Part shown: positions 25,897-33,872 of the stretch, piece by piece | Layout: each line of letters begins with the position of its first letter | Numbering within the stretch: the stretch's first letter is position 1 | Source of the DNA: Desulfoferrobacter suflitae | GTDB lineage: Bacteria > Desulfobacterota > Syntrophobacteria > Syntrophobacterales > Syntrophobacteraceae | DNA length: 64,000 nt | Reading direction: 5' to 3' | Assembly (NCBI RefSeq): GCF_022603395.1 | Contig: NZ_JAIBKA010000012.1 | Coordinates: 1 to 64,000 of the forward strand | The notes under the pieces: generated by a model | What the model was told of the DNA's origin: nothing | The model's database searches: none | The model's input: only the letters and a program-made list of their open reading frames with translations | Made by a program: the position numbers and the translations under genes

Positions 25897-27267
25897 TTGA
25901 ACACCCTAGATATCCTGATAGTCGAAGATGAACCCTTTCAGCGGGAGATGCTGAGCGATTTCCTGAACAGGGAAGGCCATCGCATCACGGAAGCCGGAAA
26001 CGGTGAAGAAGCGTTGCGTGTGCTCACCTCGAGTTCGTTTGACTTGGTACTGCTTGATTTCAGAATGCCAGGGATGAACGGCCTGGAGGTGCTGCAGGAA
26101 GTAAAGCGGGTGAACCCGGAAATCGACGTCATGATCATCACCGCTTTCGGCACCATCGAAACGGCTGTTTCCGCCATGAAGGCAGGGGCCAGGGATTACA
26201 TCACCAAGCCGGTCGATCTGGATGAGCTTTCTATAGTGATCAACCGAACGGCAGATCATCGTAGGCTCATAAAAGAAAATCAGATCCTCCGGCAGGAAAT
26301 GAAGGCAAGAGGAGTAACAGCCGATGCGATTCGCTACAAGAGCCGGAAAATGGCCGAGCTGATCAATCTTGCCGGGCGTATCGCATCCAGCCAGGCAACC
26401 GTTCTCATCCAGGGGGAAACCGGCACGGGTAAAGAGCTTTTTGCCCGTCTGATCCATAGTCTGAGTCCGCGGGCCGAACACCCCCTCATTACGGTTAACT
26501 GTGCAGCCATTCCTGAGACGCTCATCGAAAGCGAGCTGTTCGGGCACGAAAAGGGAGCCTTCACAGGAGCTATGCAGCGCAGGATCGGCCGCTGCGAGCA
26601 GGCTGACGGAGGGACCCTTTTTCTCGATGAGATCGGCGAACTGAGCCTGCCTGTGCAGGTTAAGCTGCTGCGCTTTCTGCAGGAGCGCGAGCTTCAAAGG
26701 GTCGGCGGCGAGAGGACGTTCAAGGCGGATGTGCGCATCATCAGCGCCACCCACCAGGACCTTGCTGCCAGGGTCAAGGAAGGCACCTTCCGCGAAGATT
26801 TGTTCTACCGCATCAACGTTGTTACCATTAAAATCCCCCCGCTTCGGGAGCGCCGCGAAGACATTCCCCTGCTCATCGACCATTTCGTCGGGCGCTTCGC
26901 CCGGGAAAACAGCAGGAAGATCGACGGAGTAAGCCGGGAAGCGCGGGACCTGCTTATAAGGTACGATTACCCCGGAAATGTACGAGAGCTCGAAAATATT
27001 ATCGAGCGCGCCGTAGTGATCTCCCGGGGCTCGCTGCTGGGCCTGGAGGATTTGCCTTTTCAGGAAGCCCTATGCACGGACGACGCGATCACGATCGGCC
27101 AACAGGCGCGGGAAGCGTCGCTGCAGCAGGCCATCGAGTCCCTCGAGCGGCAGCTGATTGGCGAGGCACTGGAAAGGGCCGCTTTCAACCAGACGCAGGC
27201 GGCCAAGCTGCTGGGGCTCAGCGAGCGAATGCTTCGCTATAAGCTGAAAAAGTATGGCCTAAAGTGA
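25897..27267 (+). CDS. sigma-54-dependent response regulator, NtrC/ZraR family
   Basis: A 456-residue activator in three domains: receiver (about 1-120, phosphorylatable Asp in LVLLDFRMPGMNG, Lys in YITKPVDLDEL), AAA+ domain with Walker A GETGTGKE, the sigma-54 contact loop ESELFGHEKGAFTGA and Walker B GGTLFLDEIGEL, and a C-terminal Fis-type helix-turn-helix (NQTQAAKLLGLSERMLRYKLKK). The start is a TTG at 25897 after GAGGAG. It likely drives the two -24/-12 promoters at 23276 and 23590 in response to envelope or metal stress. Confidence 0.94.
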   Translation: MNTLDILIVEDEPFQREMLSDFLNREGHRITEAGNGEEALRVLTSSSFDLVLLDFRMPGMNGLEVLQEVKRVNPEIDVMIITAFGTIETAVSAMKAGARDYITKPVDLDELSIVINRTADHRRLIKENQILRQEMKARGVTADAIRYKSRKMAELINLAGRIASSQATVLIQGETGTGKELFARLIHSLSPRAEHPLITVNCAAIPETLIESELFGHEKGAFTGAMQRRIGRCEQADGGTLFLDEIGELSLPVQVKLLRFLQERELQRVGGERTFKADVRIISATHQDLAARVKEGTFREDLFYRINVVTIKIPPLRERREDIPLLIDHFVGRFARENSRKIDGVSREARDLLIRYDYPGNVRELENIIERAVVISRGSLLGLEDLPFQEALCTDDAITIGQQAREASLQQAIESLERQLIGEALERAAFNQTQAAKLLGLSERMLRYKLKKYGLK

Positions 27268-27439
27268 TTACTTTTATCTGCGATGTCGCACGGGAATTGA
27301 TATGAGCAGCCAGATAACAAGGAACCGGGAAACAGGCTGCGGGCTGCAGGCTGCGGATCTGACATTCCCGCTCCCTGTTCCTGCGGTCTGACGGCTGTAA
27401 CCCGAAAACGCTTCTTCTTACCAAAGGGATCAACAATTT

Positions 27440-27799
27440 ATGAAACAAGGCAGGACCTGTTCACTACCATTCGTTCTCATGGGCGTTCTCTCATTGTTCT
27501 TCATCTTGAGGAGTCAGGCCCTTGCACAAGGATGGCTTTGTCCTTTCTGGGGACCAGGTGTGGGCGGAATGGGAAGTTTCTTTGGCTGGTTTGGAAGCAT
27601 CTTTACCATGGTCTTCTGGATCCTGATTCTTGTTGGGCTTTTGCGCCTGATTCAATGGCTTGGGAATCAGGGCAAAATGTCCGGACGGCAGACACTGGCA
27701 TCGGCCTCCGAGACTCCCATCGACATTCTTAAGAAGCGCTATGCCAGAGGTGATCTCGCTAAAGAACAATACGAAGCTATGAAGCGTGATCTGGAATGA
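27440..27799 (+). CDS. SHOCT-domain membrane protein
   Basis: A 119-residue protein with an N-terminal hydrophobic signal (VLMGVLSLFFILRSQALAQ), a Gly/Phe-rich stretch, a membrane helix (IFTMVFWILILVGLLRLIQWL) and a C-terminal SHOCT motif (DILKKRYARGDLAKEQYEAMKRDL). SHOCT domains mark short C-terminal oligomerisation tails. Such proteins accompany metal- and envelope-stress genes, consistent with its place after the ZraSR-like pair, from which it is separated by a repeat-containing 170-bp gap. Confidence 0.8.
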   Translation: MKQGRTCSLPFVLMGVLSLFFILRSQALAQGWLCPFWGPGVGGMGSFFGWFGSIFTMVFWILILVGLLRLIQWLGNQGKMSGRQTLASASETPIDILKKRYARGDLAKEQYEAMKRDLE

Positions 27800-27847
27800 A
27801 CCGCGCCCTACGAGAATAGATCGAAAAGTCCTGTTTAACGGTCAATT

Positions 27848-28171
27848 TCATTGTGCTTCGCGGCTTTCAGCAATGGCCCGGCGAACGAGTGCTGCCGGCG
27901 GAACCTTGGAAAGCTGACCAGCTTCTCCCGGGTAGGTGCGTCAACCCAAGCCGTAGTTCAAGGATTTGTCCGCCTCGGGTTCTATGTCCCGACCATTGAT
28001 TCGAACCGTGGGCGAGCCCGGAAACTTCAGCGCTATCGCCTTTACCGCCGTATCGACGACAATCACTCGAGGGCGAACTTCGGGTGCAAGTTCATCGAGA
28101 ATTTTCTGCAACAACTCCTCCGTGTCCTGCCTGGCAGGGCAACCGGGGGCAACCAAAAGCTCCACCAGCAT
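27848..28171 (-). CDS. thioredoxin-like selenoprotein (in-frame TGA decoded as Sec)
   Basis: One frame from ATG 28171 to TGA 27848 is broken only by TGA 27943-27941 (residue 77). It starts as a thioredoxin fold with a single active-site Cys (ELLVAPGCPARQDTEELL) and a cis-Pro loop (FPGSPTVRINGRDIEP), then NYGLG-TGA-RTYPGEAGQLSKVPPAALVRRAI. In related thioredoxin-like proteins of organomercurial/organometal loci this position is Cys followed by R-x-Y and a PPxxxIRxAI tail, so TGA replaces a conserved Cys. A hairpin with a GGTC loop follows. Ordinary annotation would truncate it at residue 76. It lies downstream of ynfA and divergent from arsR. Confidence 0.82.
27911..27924 (-). promoter_or_regulatory. 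SECIS hairpin of the thioredoxin-like gene
   Basis: Sixteen bases after the TGA on the minus strand, AAGCT pairs with AGCTT around the loop GGTC, the same loop as in the DUF166 hairpin at 11352 and in E. coli fdhF. Confidence 0.8.
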
Positions 28172-28204
28172 TGTTTCTCCTTCCCTATTTTCTCGGCATC
28201 TTGG

Positions 28205-28534
28205 TTAGACTCGCGGCCAGTACATGATCACTGCTACGCCAACCAAGGCAATACAGCCGCCGATGATATCGAAACGGTCGGGATCGATACCGTCCACTTT
28301 CCAGCCCCACAGGATGGAAAGCACAACGAAAACCCCTCCGTAGGCGGCATACACCCGGCCGAAATGCGCCGGCTGTAAAGTCGGAATGATACCGTAGAGC
28401 ACCAGCACAAGCGCCCCTGCGAGGCCGTGAGCGAGAGGCTTTCCTTCCCGCAGCCACAGCCACACCAGATAGCCGCCGCCGATCTCGCAGAGCCCGGCCA
28501 ACAAAAAATAGCCAATGGACTTCAGTGTCTCCAT
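28205..28534 (-). CDS. ynfA: YnfA/UPF0060-family small membrane protein
   Basis: A 109-residue protein with four hydrophobic segments. Family hallmarks are [31 protein letters not shown] near the N-terminus, [23 protein letters not shown] in the middle and [21 protein letters not shown] at the end. The family resembles small multidrug-resistance transporters; its physiological role is unsettled. The start is taken as ATG 28534; a GTG nine bases upstream is possible. The selenoprotein thioredoxin gene follows after 33 bp, probably in one operon. Confidence 0.88.
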   Translation of the reverse strand: METLKSIGYFLLAGLCEIGGGYLVWLWLREGKPLAHGLAGALVLVLYGIIPTLQPAHFGRVYAAYGGVFVVLSILWGWKVDGIDPDRFDIIGGCIALVGVAVIMYWPRV

Positions 28535-28662
28535 TAATTCCACTGCATAACCCCCACTGCGTCAAAGATTAATTTATCTTATTACTTATGACTTGCAGGG
28601 GTAACCTTGTCAACGGTGTGAGTGTGATTCGCTGCCGAGCTGTTGTGCACGGAAAAATTGGG

Positions 28663-28706
28663 TTGACAAAGCGGGAGTGCAATATTATAGTTCGCCACAT
28701 AACGAA
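28663..28706 (+). promoter_or_regulatory. sigma-70-type promoter and ArsR-like operator
   Basis: TTGACA at 28663 is followed 16 bp later by TTATAG at 28685, and immediately by the inverted repeat TTCG-N8-CGAA (28691-28706). The spacing and the half-sites match the operators at 31946 and 58304, placing an ArsR site over the transcription start of arsR-acr3-usp. Confidence 0.7.
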
Positions 28707-28748
28707 ATAACTCGACCGGAACCTAAATGCGGAAAGGTGGTGCAACCA

Positions 28749-29159
28749 ATGAAAACATCGGCGGCTCACTTGCAGTCAACACAGTTGACGTTAAGAAACC
28801 TGTTGCAGATCACCAAGGCGCTCTCGGACGAGCAACGGGTGCGCACCCTGATGCTTCTCGAAGAGGGCGAGCTGTGCGTCTGCCAGCTGATTGAATTGCT
28901 TGGACTGGCGCCCTCGACGGTTTCCAAACATCTGTCGATTCTGCGTACCGCAGGTCTGATTGACTGCCGGAAGGACGGTCGGTGGGCCTATTATCGGTTG
29001 GCCGATGGGAACGAGGCGGAGGGTTGCAAACCCGCAGTGGAATGGCTGAGGCAGTCCCTGGCAGAAGACAGGGTAATTCAAAATGACCGGGCAAAACGGG
29101 CCGAGGTGCTCGATTCCGATCTGGAAGAGCTCTGCCAGCGGCAGCGGAAGGCTTGTTGA
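28749..29159 (+). CDS. arsR: ArsR-family arsenite-responsive repressor
   Basis: A 136-residue winged-helix repressor. The inducer-binding motif ELCVCQL (residues 41-47) is followed by the recognition helix region STVSKHLSILRTAGLI and the wing RKDGRWAYYRLA. The Cys pair is the As(III) site as in classical ArsR. The start is ATG 28749 after AAAGGTGG. It heads the operon arsR-acr3-usp, and presumably represses it through the operator at 28691-28706. Confidence 0.92.
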   Translation: MKTSAAHLQSTQLTLRNLLQITKALSDEQRVRTLMLLEEGELCVCQLIELLGLAPSTVSKHLSILRTAGLIDCRKDGRWAYYRLADGNEAEGCKPAVEWLRQSLAEDRVIQNDRAKRAEVLDSDLEELCQRQRKAC

Positions 29160-29162
29160 TGG

Positions 29163-29195
29163 AGCGGTGAGCTGTGAACAGTGAGCTGTGAGCGG
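29163..29195. repeat. dispersed GAGCGGTGAGCTGTGAAC simple repeat
   Basis: Tandem 7-8 bp units between arsR and acr3; this gap of 136 bp otherwise holds only the acr3 ribosome binding site. Confidence 0.5.
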
Positions 29196-29295
29196 AAAAA
29201 GAGCGACTTTTATGGTTTCTTGCGACCTGCCTCGTCCTTGGGGCTATTTGATGTTCTCTTGATGCATTTTAGTCGATTGAAGGGAGGAGAAATGA

Positions 29296-30549
29296 ATGAA
29301 AGCTAAACAGGACGCTGAAGCAAAACAACTGAATGTGTTCGAGAAGTATCTGACTTTGTGGGTGGCGCTTTGCATCATCGGCGGCATTGTATTGGGCAAG
29401 CTGGCTCCGGGCTTGGCCAGGCGCCTGGATGCCATGGCCATCTATGTGGGTGATGCACCGGTGGTCTCCATCCCCATTGCTATCGCCCTCTTTTTCATGA
29501 TGTATCCCATCATGGTGAAGATCGATTTCGCCGAAGTGATCCGCGCCGGCCGAACCCCGAAACCGGTGCTGCTAACCCTGATTGTCAACTGGGGGATCAA
29601 GCCGTTCACTATGTTCGGCTTCGCCATGCTGTTTGTCGGCTACCTGTTTCGGGACCTGCTGCCCGGCGTGGACATTTTAAAGGACGGGAGCCAAGTGCCG
29701 CTGTATCGCTCCTACATTTCGGGGATGATCCTTTTGGGCATCGCCCCGTGCACCGCCATGGTGCTCATGTGGGGCTACCTGGCTCGAGGCAACCAGGGCC
29801 TGACGCTCGTCATGGTGGCCATCAACTCCCTCACCATGCTGGTTCTCTACGGCGTGTTGGGCAAGCTTTTGCTGGGGCTCAACGAAATGCCGGTGCCCTG
29901 GGAGGCGCTGTTGCTTTCCATATCCATCTACGTGGCGCTGCCGTTGATTGCGGGCTATTATTCGCGCAAATGGGTCATCAAGGCGAAAGGAGAGGTGTGG
30001 TTTGCCACCAAATTCCTTCATGTGTTGACGCCGGTCTCCGTCATCGCACTGCTGGCCACCCTGGTGCTCCTGTTCAGTTTCAAGGGCGAAACCATCATTG
30101 AAAATCCCCTAACCATCCTCTGGATCGCAATACCTCTGACTATCCAGACTTTCACCATTTTTTTCATCACCTATTTTGCCGCCAAGGCCCTCAAATTGAC
30201 CTATGAGGATGCAGCTCCATCGGCCATGATCGGCGCTTCCAACCATTTTGAAGTGGCCATCGCAACTGCCACTATGCTGTTTGGGCTTTCGTCAGGAGCT
30301 GCCCTTGCCACTGTGGTGGGGGTACTCATCGAAGTTCCGGTGATGCTTTTTCTGGTGAAAATTTGCCTGAAGACCCAGCACTGGTTTGAGGACCGCCTCA
30401 AGGGCATGAGCCTGAGGGAGGCAGTCGTGTATTTGATGGATGAGGTGGCTTCTCTTCGCGGGGAAGTGAAACGTCTCGAGCAAGGCTCACCGGCGCCGCC
30501 GCAAGGAGCGCAGGAGCAAACTGTCAGGCGACTTGGAAAAGGAGTGTAA
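29296..30549 (+). CDS. acr3: ACR3-family arsenite efflux permease
   Basis: A 417-residue ten-helix arsenite/H+ antiporter of the BART superfamily. It starts after GGAGGAGA; the N-terminus [21 protein letters not shown] is typical. The catalytic Cys lies in [19 protein letters not shown] (fourth helix) and the conserved Glu in [18 protein letters not shown] (ninth helix). The short cytoplasmic C-terminal tail is charged. It exports As(III) out of the cell. The universal-stress gene follows after 3 bp. Confidence 0.95.
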   Translation: MKAKQDAEAKQLNVFEKYLTLWVALCIIGGIVLGKLAPGLARRLDAMAIYVGDAPVVSIPIAIALFFMMYPIMVKIDFAEVIRAGRTPKPVLLTLIVNWGIKPFTMFGFAMLFVGYLFRDLLPGVDILKDGSQVPLYRSYISGMILLGIAPCTAMVLMWGYLARGNQGLTLVMVAINSLTMLVLYGVLGKLLLGLNEMPVPWEALLLSISIYVALPLIAGYYSRKWVIKAKGEVWFATKFLHVLTPVSVIALLATLVLLFSFKGETIIENPLTILWIAIPLTIQTFTIFFITYFAAKALKLTYEDAAPSAMIGASNHFEVAIATATMLFGLSSGAALATVVGVLIEVPVMLFLVKICLKTQHWFEDRLKGMSLREAVVYLMDEVASLRGEVKRLEQGSPAPPQGAQEQTVRRLGKGV

Positions 30550-30552
30550 ACC

Positions 30553-31425
30553 ATGCTGAAACGAATGCTGATTGCTACGGATTTGTCGGAGGCTTCCGCC
30601 AAGGTGCTTGGCTGCGTGGACTTTCTCTATGGTCTGGGCATGAGAGAAGCGGTGCTGCTCTATTGTGTGAACGTGCGGGATGTGGGCTTTATAACCGATG
30701 ATTTGCGCGAAAGTCTGCACGAGCCGCTTGAAGAGCAAATGAAGGTATTGGAGGCACGGGGCCTGCAAACGACCAGCGAAATCGTTTTGGGACTGCCCCA
30801 CCGAGAAATCCTCCGAATTGCCGATGAAAAGGACTGCGACCTGATTGTGGTGGGCTCCCACGGGCGCAGCTTGATGGGCTCCGTGCTGCTCGGCAGTGTG
30901 GCCTCCAGTGTGGTGCAAAGCGCGCGCAAGCCGGTTATGGTGGTGCGCTTGAAAATCGTTGAGCAGGAAGGCTGCAAAGGCTGTGAAATGGCGTGCGAAA
31001 ATCTTGCCCATCATGTTTTGTATCCTACCGATTTTTCCGACAACGCCGAGCGCGCCTTCGATTATGTCACAAAAATGGTCGAAAGCGGCTGCAAACGGGT
31101 CACTCTGCTGCACGTGCAGGACAAGGCTAATATTGAAAGACACCTGCGGGACCGGCTCGACGAGTTCAACCGGATCGACCGGGCTCGCCTGGAGCGACTT
31201 GAGGAAATTGTTAAAGGAAAAGGCGCCACCGAAGTCTCCATCCTGATACCGTACGGATCTCCCATCAAGGAGGTGTTGAAATGCGCCCGCCAAAACGACG
31301 TCTCCTTGGTGGTGATGGGGAGTCAAGGGCGTGGCTTTATGGAAGAAGTGTTTGTGGGCAGTGTGGCCAATAACGTCACCCGCTTGGCCCCTGTGCCGGT
31401 CATGTTGATTCCGGCCCTGCGCTAA
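30553..31425 (+). CDS. tandem universal stress protein (two USP domains)
   Basis: A 290-residue protein with two Usp repeats. The first (1-140) contains MLIATDLSEASAKVL and LIVVGSHGRSLMGSVLLGSVASSV; the second (about 150-290) contains HVLYPTDFSDNAERAF and LVVMGSQGRGFMEEVFVGSVANNVTRLAPVPVMLIP. The G-x2-G-x9-G(S/T) nucleotide-binding pattern is present in both. Between the repeats is a Cys motif (EGCKGCEMAC). Coupling directly to acr3 suggests a role accompanying arsenite export; paralogues occur at 40580 and fused to ACR3 at 38797. Confidence 0.9.
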   Translation: MLKRMLIATDLSEASAKVLGCVDFLYGLGMREAVLLYCVNVRDVGFITDDLRESLHEPLEEQMKVLEARGLQTTSEIVLGLPHREILRIADEKDCDLIVVGSHGRSLMGSVLLGSVASSVVQSARKPVMVVRLKIVEQEGCKGCEMACENLAHHVLYPTDFSDNAERAFDYVTKMVESGCKRVTLLHVQDKANIERHLRDRLDEFNRIDRARLERLEEIVKGKGATEVSILIPYGSPIKEVLKCARQNDVSLVVMGSQGRGFMEEVFVGSVANNVTRLAPVPVMLIPALR

Positions 31426-31567
31426 TGAGAAATTGAGAAATATGCACCGGAGTGCGCGCCTAAGTAATCGGCACCGCTCCGTTTTGGCGGGGTGTAAACG
31501 GGGGAATGAAACTATTGAAGTTTCAGAGAGAGGGAAGGGCCTATTCCCGGGGTGCTTCCCTCTGCTT

Positions 31568-31861
31568 TTACTGTTCCGTCTGCAGCCAGAGGTTGGAAAG
31601 ATCCAGCTCAGTCTGTTGGAACGGTTCCGCCCTCACCTTCTCCTTTTCGGAAAAGACGCTCAGCAGCAGCCAGTGGCCGGATTGAAGCTTGAAAACTTCC
31701 AATGTCATCTGCAACGGATCAATCAACCACATGTGCGGTAGGTCATGACGGGCAAAGAGCCGCATCTCCTTGACGCGGTCAGTGCGCGCTGTGCCGGGGG
31801 AAAGAATCTCACAAACCCAGTCGGGGGGCTGCCGAGATCCAGTTGTGGTCCTCCGCTTCTC
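31568..31861 (-). pseudogene. remnant of a Uma2-family endonuclease-like gene
   Basis: On the minus strand the sequence encodes PDWVCEILSPGTARTDRVKEM and then MRLFARHDLPHMWLIDPLQMTLEVFKL, the conserved C-terminal half of Uma2 (DUF820) nuclease-fold proteins. The N-terminal half is out of frame or missing and no start is present, so it is a decayed fragment lying between two arsenic operons. Confidence 0.65.
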
Positions 31862-31917
31862 CGCTTGAGGAAGCCAAATAGTTTTCTACCATGCCCAATG
31901 ATCTTTGGAAAAACCGC

Positions 31918-31961
31918 TTGACGCAAACAGGACGAATGTCTATACTTCGCTAAGTGGCGAA
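31918..31961 (+). promoter_or_regulatory. strong sigma-70-type promoter with ArsR operator
   Basis: TTGACG (31918-31923), a 17-bp spacer and TATACT (31941-31946) form a near-consensus promoter. The inverted repeat TTCGCTAAGTGGCGAA (31946-31961) overlaps the -10 end and start region. The arrangement is duplicated almost base for base at 58276-58319. Confidence 0.85.
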
Positions 31962-31976
31962 TTATAGGAGATGACG

Positions 31977-32330
31977 ATGCGCGACATTATGGCCATAACC
32001 AAAGCCCTGGCGGACCAAAACCGAGTGAGCATTTTGCTTGCCTTGCAAAGCTGCGAGCTGTGCGTCTGTCAGATTATCGCGTTGCTGAATCTGGCGCCTT
32101 CCACGGTTTCCAAGCATCTGTCCATCCTCAGGCAGGCGCGCCTTGTGGAGGATCGCAAGGAGGGGCGCTGGGTCCACTACCGGCTGGCCGGGGAAGCTGC
32201 TCCTCCGGAGGTGCGCGCAGCTCTGGCATGGGTTTGCACTTCCCTTGCCGACTCCGACACGGTGCAGGAGCACAGACGGCGGTTGGAAAAGATTGTTGCT
32301 GTCGACCCGAGCAAACTCTGTAGCGAGTAA
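31977..32330 (+). CDS. arsR: ArsR-family repressor (second copy)
   Basis: A 117-residue repressor with the As(III) motif ELCVCQI, the recognition helix STVSKHLSILRQARLV and wing DRKEGRWVHYRLAG. The ATG at 31977 lies 6 bases after ATAGGAG; an ATG at 31971 is too close to it. No arsenic gene follows directly (500 bp of non-coding sequence comes next), so this copy may have lost its operon. It is closely related to the truncated arsR at 58335. Confidence 0.9.
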   Translation: MRDIMAITKALADQNRVSILLALQSCELCVCQIIALLNLAPSTVSKHLSILRQARLVEDRKEGRWVHYRLAGEAAPPEVRAALAWVCTSLADSDTVQEHRRRLEKIVAVDPSKLCSE

Positions 32331-32766
32331 CGCTGCCGCTGAGTTGAAGAAGGCATTTTGCCGGCGCATGCACCTGCCAACTTCCAGTGTAACTTCTCAA
32401 TAAGTGTGGGCAGACACCCAGACTGAAAGCTCATGATTCCAGTGTCGTATGAAAGTCTTTTAGTCATACCCGCGCATACCTTCGCCGTGCCGAAGCGAGC
32501 ATCAGAGCTGTAGTTCTAAAGGCTTCGGCCACGCAGGCGGGCGCCCGCACGGCGGGTTCCCGGCAGCAGCATGCGGGAATGACGGACCGGCAACTTGAAC
32601 TTACATATATCCACGAGGCCTGAAGATCGAGTACGAAACTTCAGTATAAGGATACGTTCAAATTATATGATTAGTTAATTAACTAAATATAAGACTGTGT
32701 GAGCATGGCCCGTCCCTACGCGGCCGGTGGCCTTTTACACCCGGAAGAAATACAATAAAAAAACGC
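32331..32766. other. intergenic region between two arsR genes
   Basis: No gene seen in about 430 bp. The segment contains GC-rich repeat-like sequence (CATGCGGGAATGACGG near 32571) and then an abrupt AT-rich stretch with the palindrome at 32671. It separates the orphan arsR at 31977 from the arsR-arsD-arsA operon. Confidence 0.5.
32671..32686. promoter_or_regulatory. perfect 16-bp AT palindrome TTAGTTAATTAACTAA
   Basis: A perfect inverted repeat 150 bp upstream of the third arsR. Its half-site TTAGTTAA resembles the half-site of the palindrome over the promoter start at 32804, so it may be an auxiliary operator. Confidence 0.5.
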
Positions 32767-32817
32767 TTGACGGGGCGGGAGAATGTGGTTAATCTCATTT
32801 CGTTATTTAGCTAAATA
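32767..32817 (+). promoter_or_regulatory. promoter and palindromic operator of arsR-arsD-arsA
   Basis: TTGACG at 32767, a 17-bp spacer and TAATCT at 32790 form a sigma-70-type promoter. Just downstream lies the 14-bp palindrome TATTTAGCTAAATA (32804-32817), in the position of an ArsR operator but with a different sequence from the TTCG...CGAA sites of the other three arsR promoters. Confidence 0.7.
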
Positions 32818-32836
32818 TACAATTGTGAGGGTGCCA

Positions 32837-33208
32837 ATGGAAAAGACACTCACCATCACCAAATCCCTGGCCGATGGCAACCGGATGCGGGTGATCGCCG
32901 CTTTGATGGAAAAAGAGGAGCTTTGCGTGTGTCAAATTGTCGAAATGCTTCGCCTGGCGACTGCGACCGTATCCCGCCACATGAGCATCCTGCAAAATGC
33001 TCGCCTTGTGCAGAGTCGCAAAGACGGAAAGTGGGTTTACTATCGCCTTGCCGAACCGTTCCCTGAGACGCTGCGCATTTGGCTGTTCGAATCGTTATCC
33101 GGTTCGCCGGAAATTCAGGCGGATCGGGTTCTTCTGGAATCGATTCTTGAGTGTATTCCCGCGGATCTGTGTCGGCGGCAGAAAAAAAGGAAAGGATGTG
33201 CTTGCTGA
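32837..33208 (+). CDS. arsR: ArsR-family repressor (third, divergent copy)
   Basis: A 123-residue ArsR with ELCVCQI motif (about residues 28-34), recognition helix ATVSRHMSILQNARLV, wing RKDGKWVYYRLAE and an extra Cys-rich end (CRRQKKRKGCAC). The start is ATG 32837. Its recognition helix and operator differ from the other copies, suggesting independent regulation. The ahpD-arsD fusion gene starts 2 bp after its stop. Confidence 0.9.
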   Translation: MEKTLTITKSLADGNRMRVIAALMEKEELCVCQIVEMLRLATATVSRHMSILQNARLVQSRKDGKWVYYRLAEPFPETLRIWLFESLSGSPEIQADRVLLESILECIPADLCRRQKKRKGCAC

Positions 33209-33209
33209 A

Positions 33210-33872
33210 ATGAAAGAGAAGAGAATGAACGAACCCGTAAAGGAATTGGTGGCTATCGGCGCTTCTGTCGGCGCTCACTGCCAGCCGTGTCTTGAATACC
33301 ACATTCAGGCTGCGATTGAGCTGGGCGTGACGGCAGATGACATCCGCCAGGCTGTGGAAGTCGGCCACATGGTGGAAAAGGGAGCCATGGCCGCCATGAA
33401 GAAATTCAGTGCTGCGGCTGTGGAGGAAATTCTGTCTGCTGCGCGGTTTTCGAAAAAACAGCCCGAGGCTGTTGCCGAAGAAAGCTCGGGCGAAAAAGTC
33501 CTGAAAATATATGATCCCGCCATGTGCTGTTCTTCGGGCGTCTGCGGACCGAATGTTGACCCGGCTCTCGCCCAGTTTGCCGGAACGTTGAAGTTTATTA
33601 GCGCTCAACCTGGCGTCCGCGTCGAACGATACAATCTCGGACAGCAACCCCAGGCCTTCGTTGCAAACGAGGAAGTCAAATCGATGCTCGGCAATGGCGG
33701 AGAAAAGAAGCTCCCCTTTATCTTCGTCAATGATCAATTGTGGCTTGAGGGTCGTTATCCGTCCAGGGATGAATTGCTTCAGGCGTTGAAAATCAATAGC
33801 GTACCGGTTCTGTTCCGAATCGCAACAACCCTTGAGAACGCGCCATGCTGCGGTGACGGAGGATGCTGCTGA
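33210..33872 (+). CDS. AhpD-like carboxymuconolactone decarboxylase fused to ArsD
   Basis: A 220-residue two-domain protein. Residues 1-90 are an AhpD/CMD-like domain with redox motif HCQPCLEYHIQAAIELG and DIRQAVEVGHMVEKG. Residues about 95-220 are ArsD, with the As(III)-binding MCCSSGVCGPNVDPALAQF, the body YNLGQQPQAF and a C-terminal Cys-rich end (PCCGDGGCC). ArsD hands As(III) to ArsA; the fused AhpD thiol domain could provide reduction of bound arsenic or thiols. The start is ATG 33210; a shorter start at 33225 is possible. The stop overlaps the arsA start. Confidence 0.88.
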   Translation: MKEKRMNEPVKELVAIGASVGAHCQPCLEYHIQAAIELGVTADDIRQAVEVGHMVEKGAMAAMKKFSAAAVEEILSAARFSKKQPEAVAEESSGEKVLKIYDPAMCCSSGVCGPNVDPALAQFAGTLKFISAQPGVRVERYNLGQQPQAFVANEEVKSMLGNGGEKKLPFIFVNDQLWLEGRYPSRDELLQALKINSVPVLFRIATTLENAPCCGDGGCC

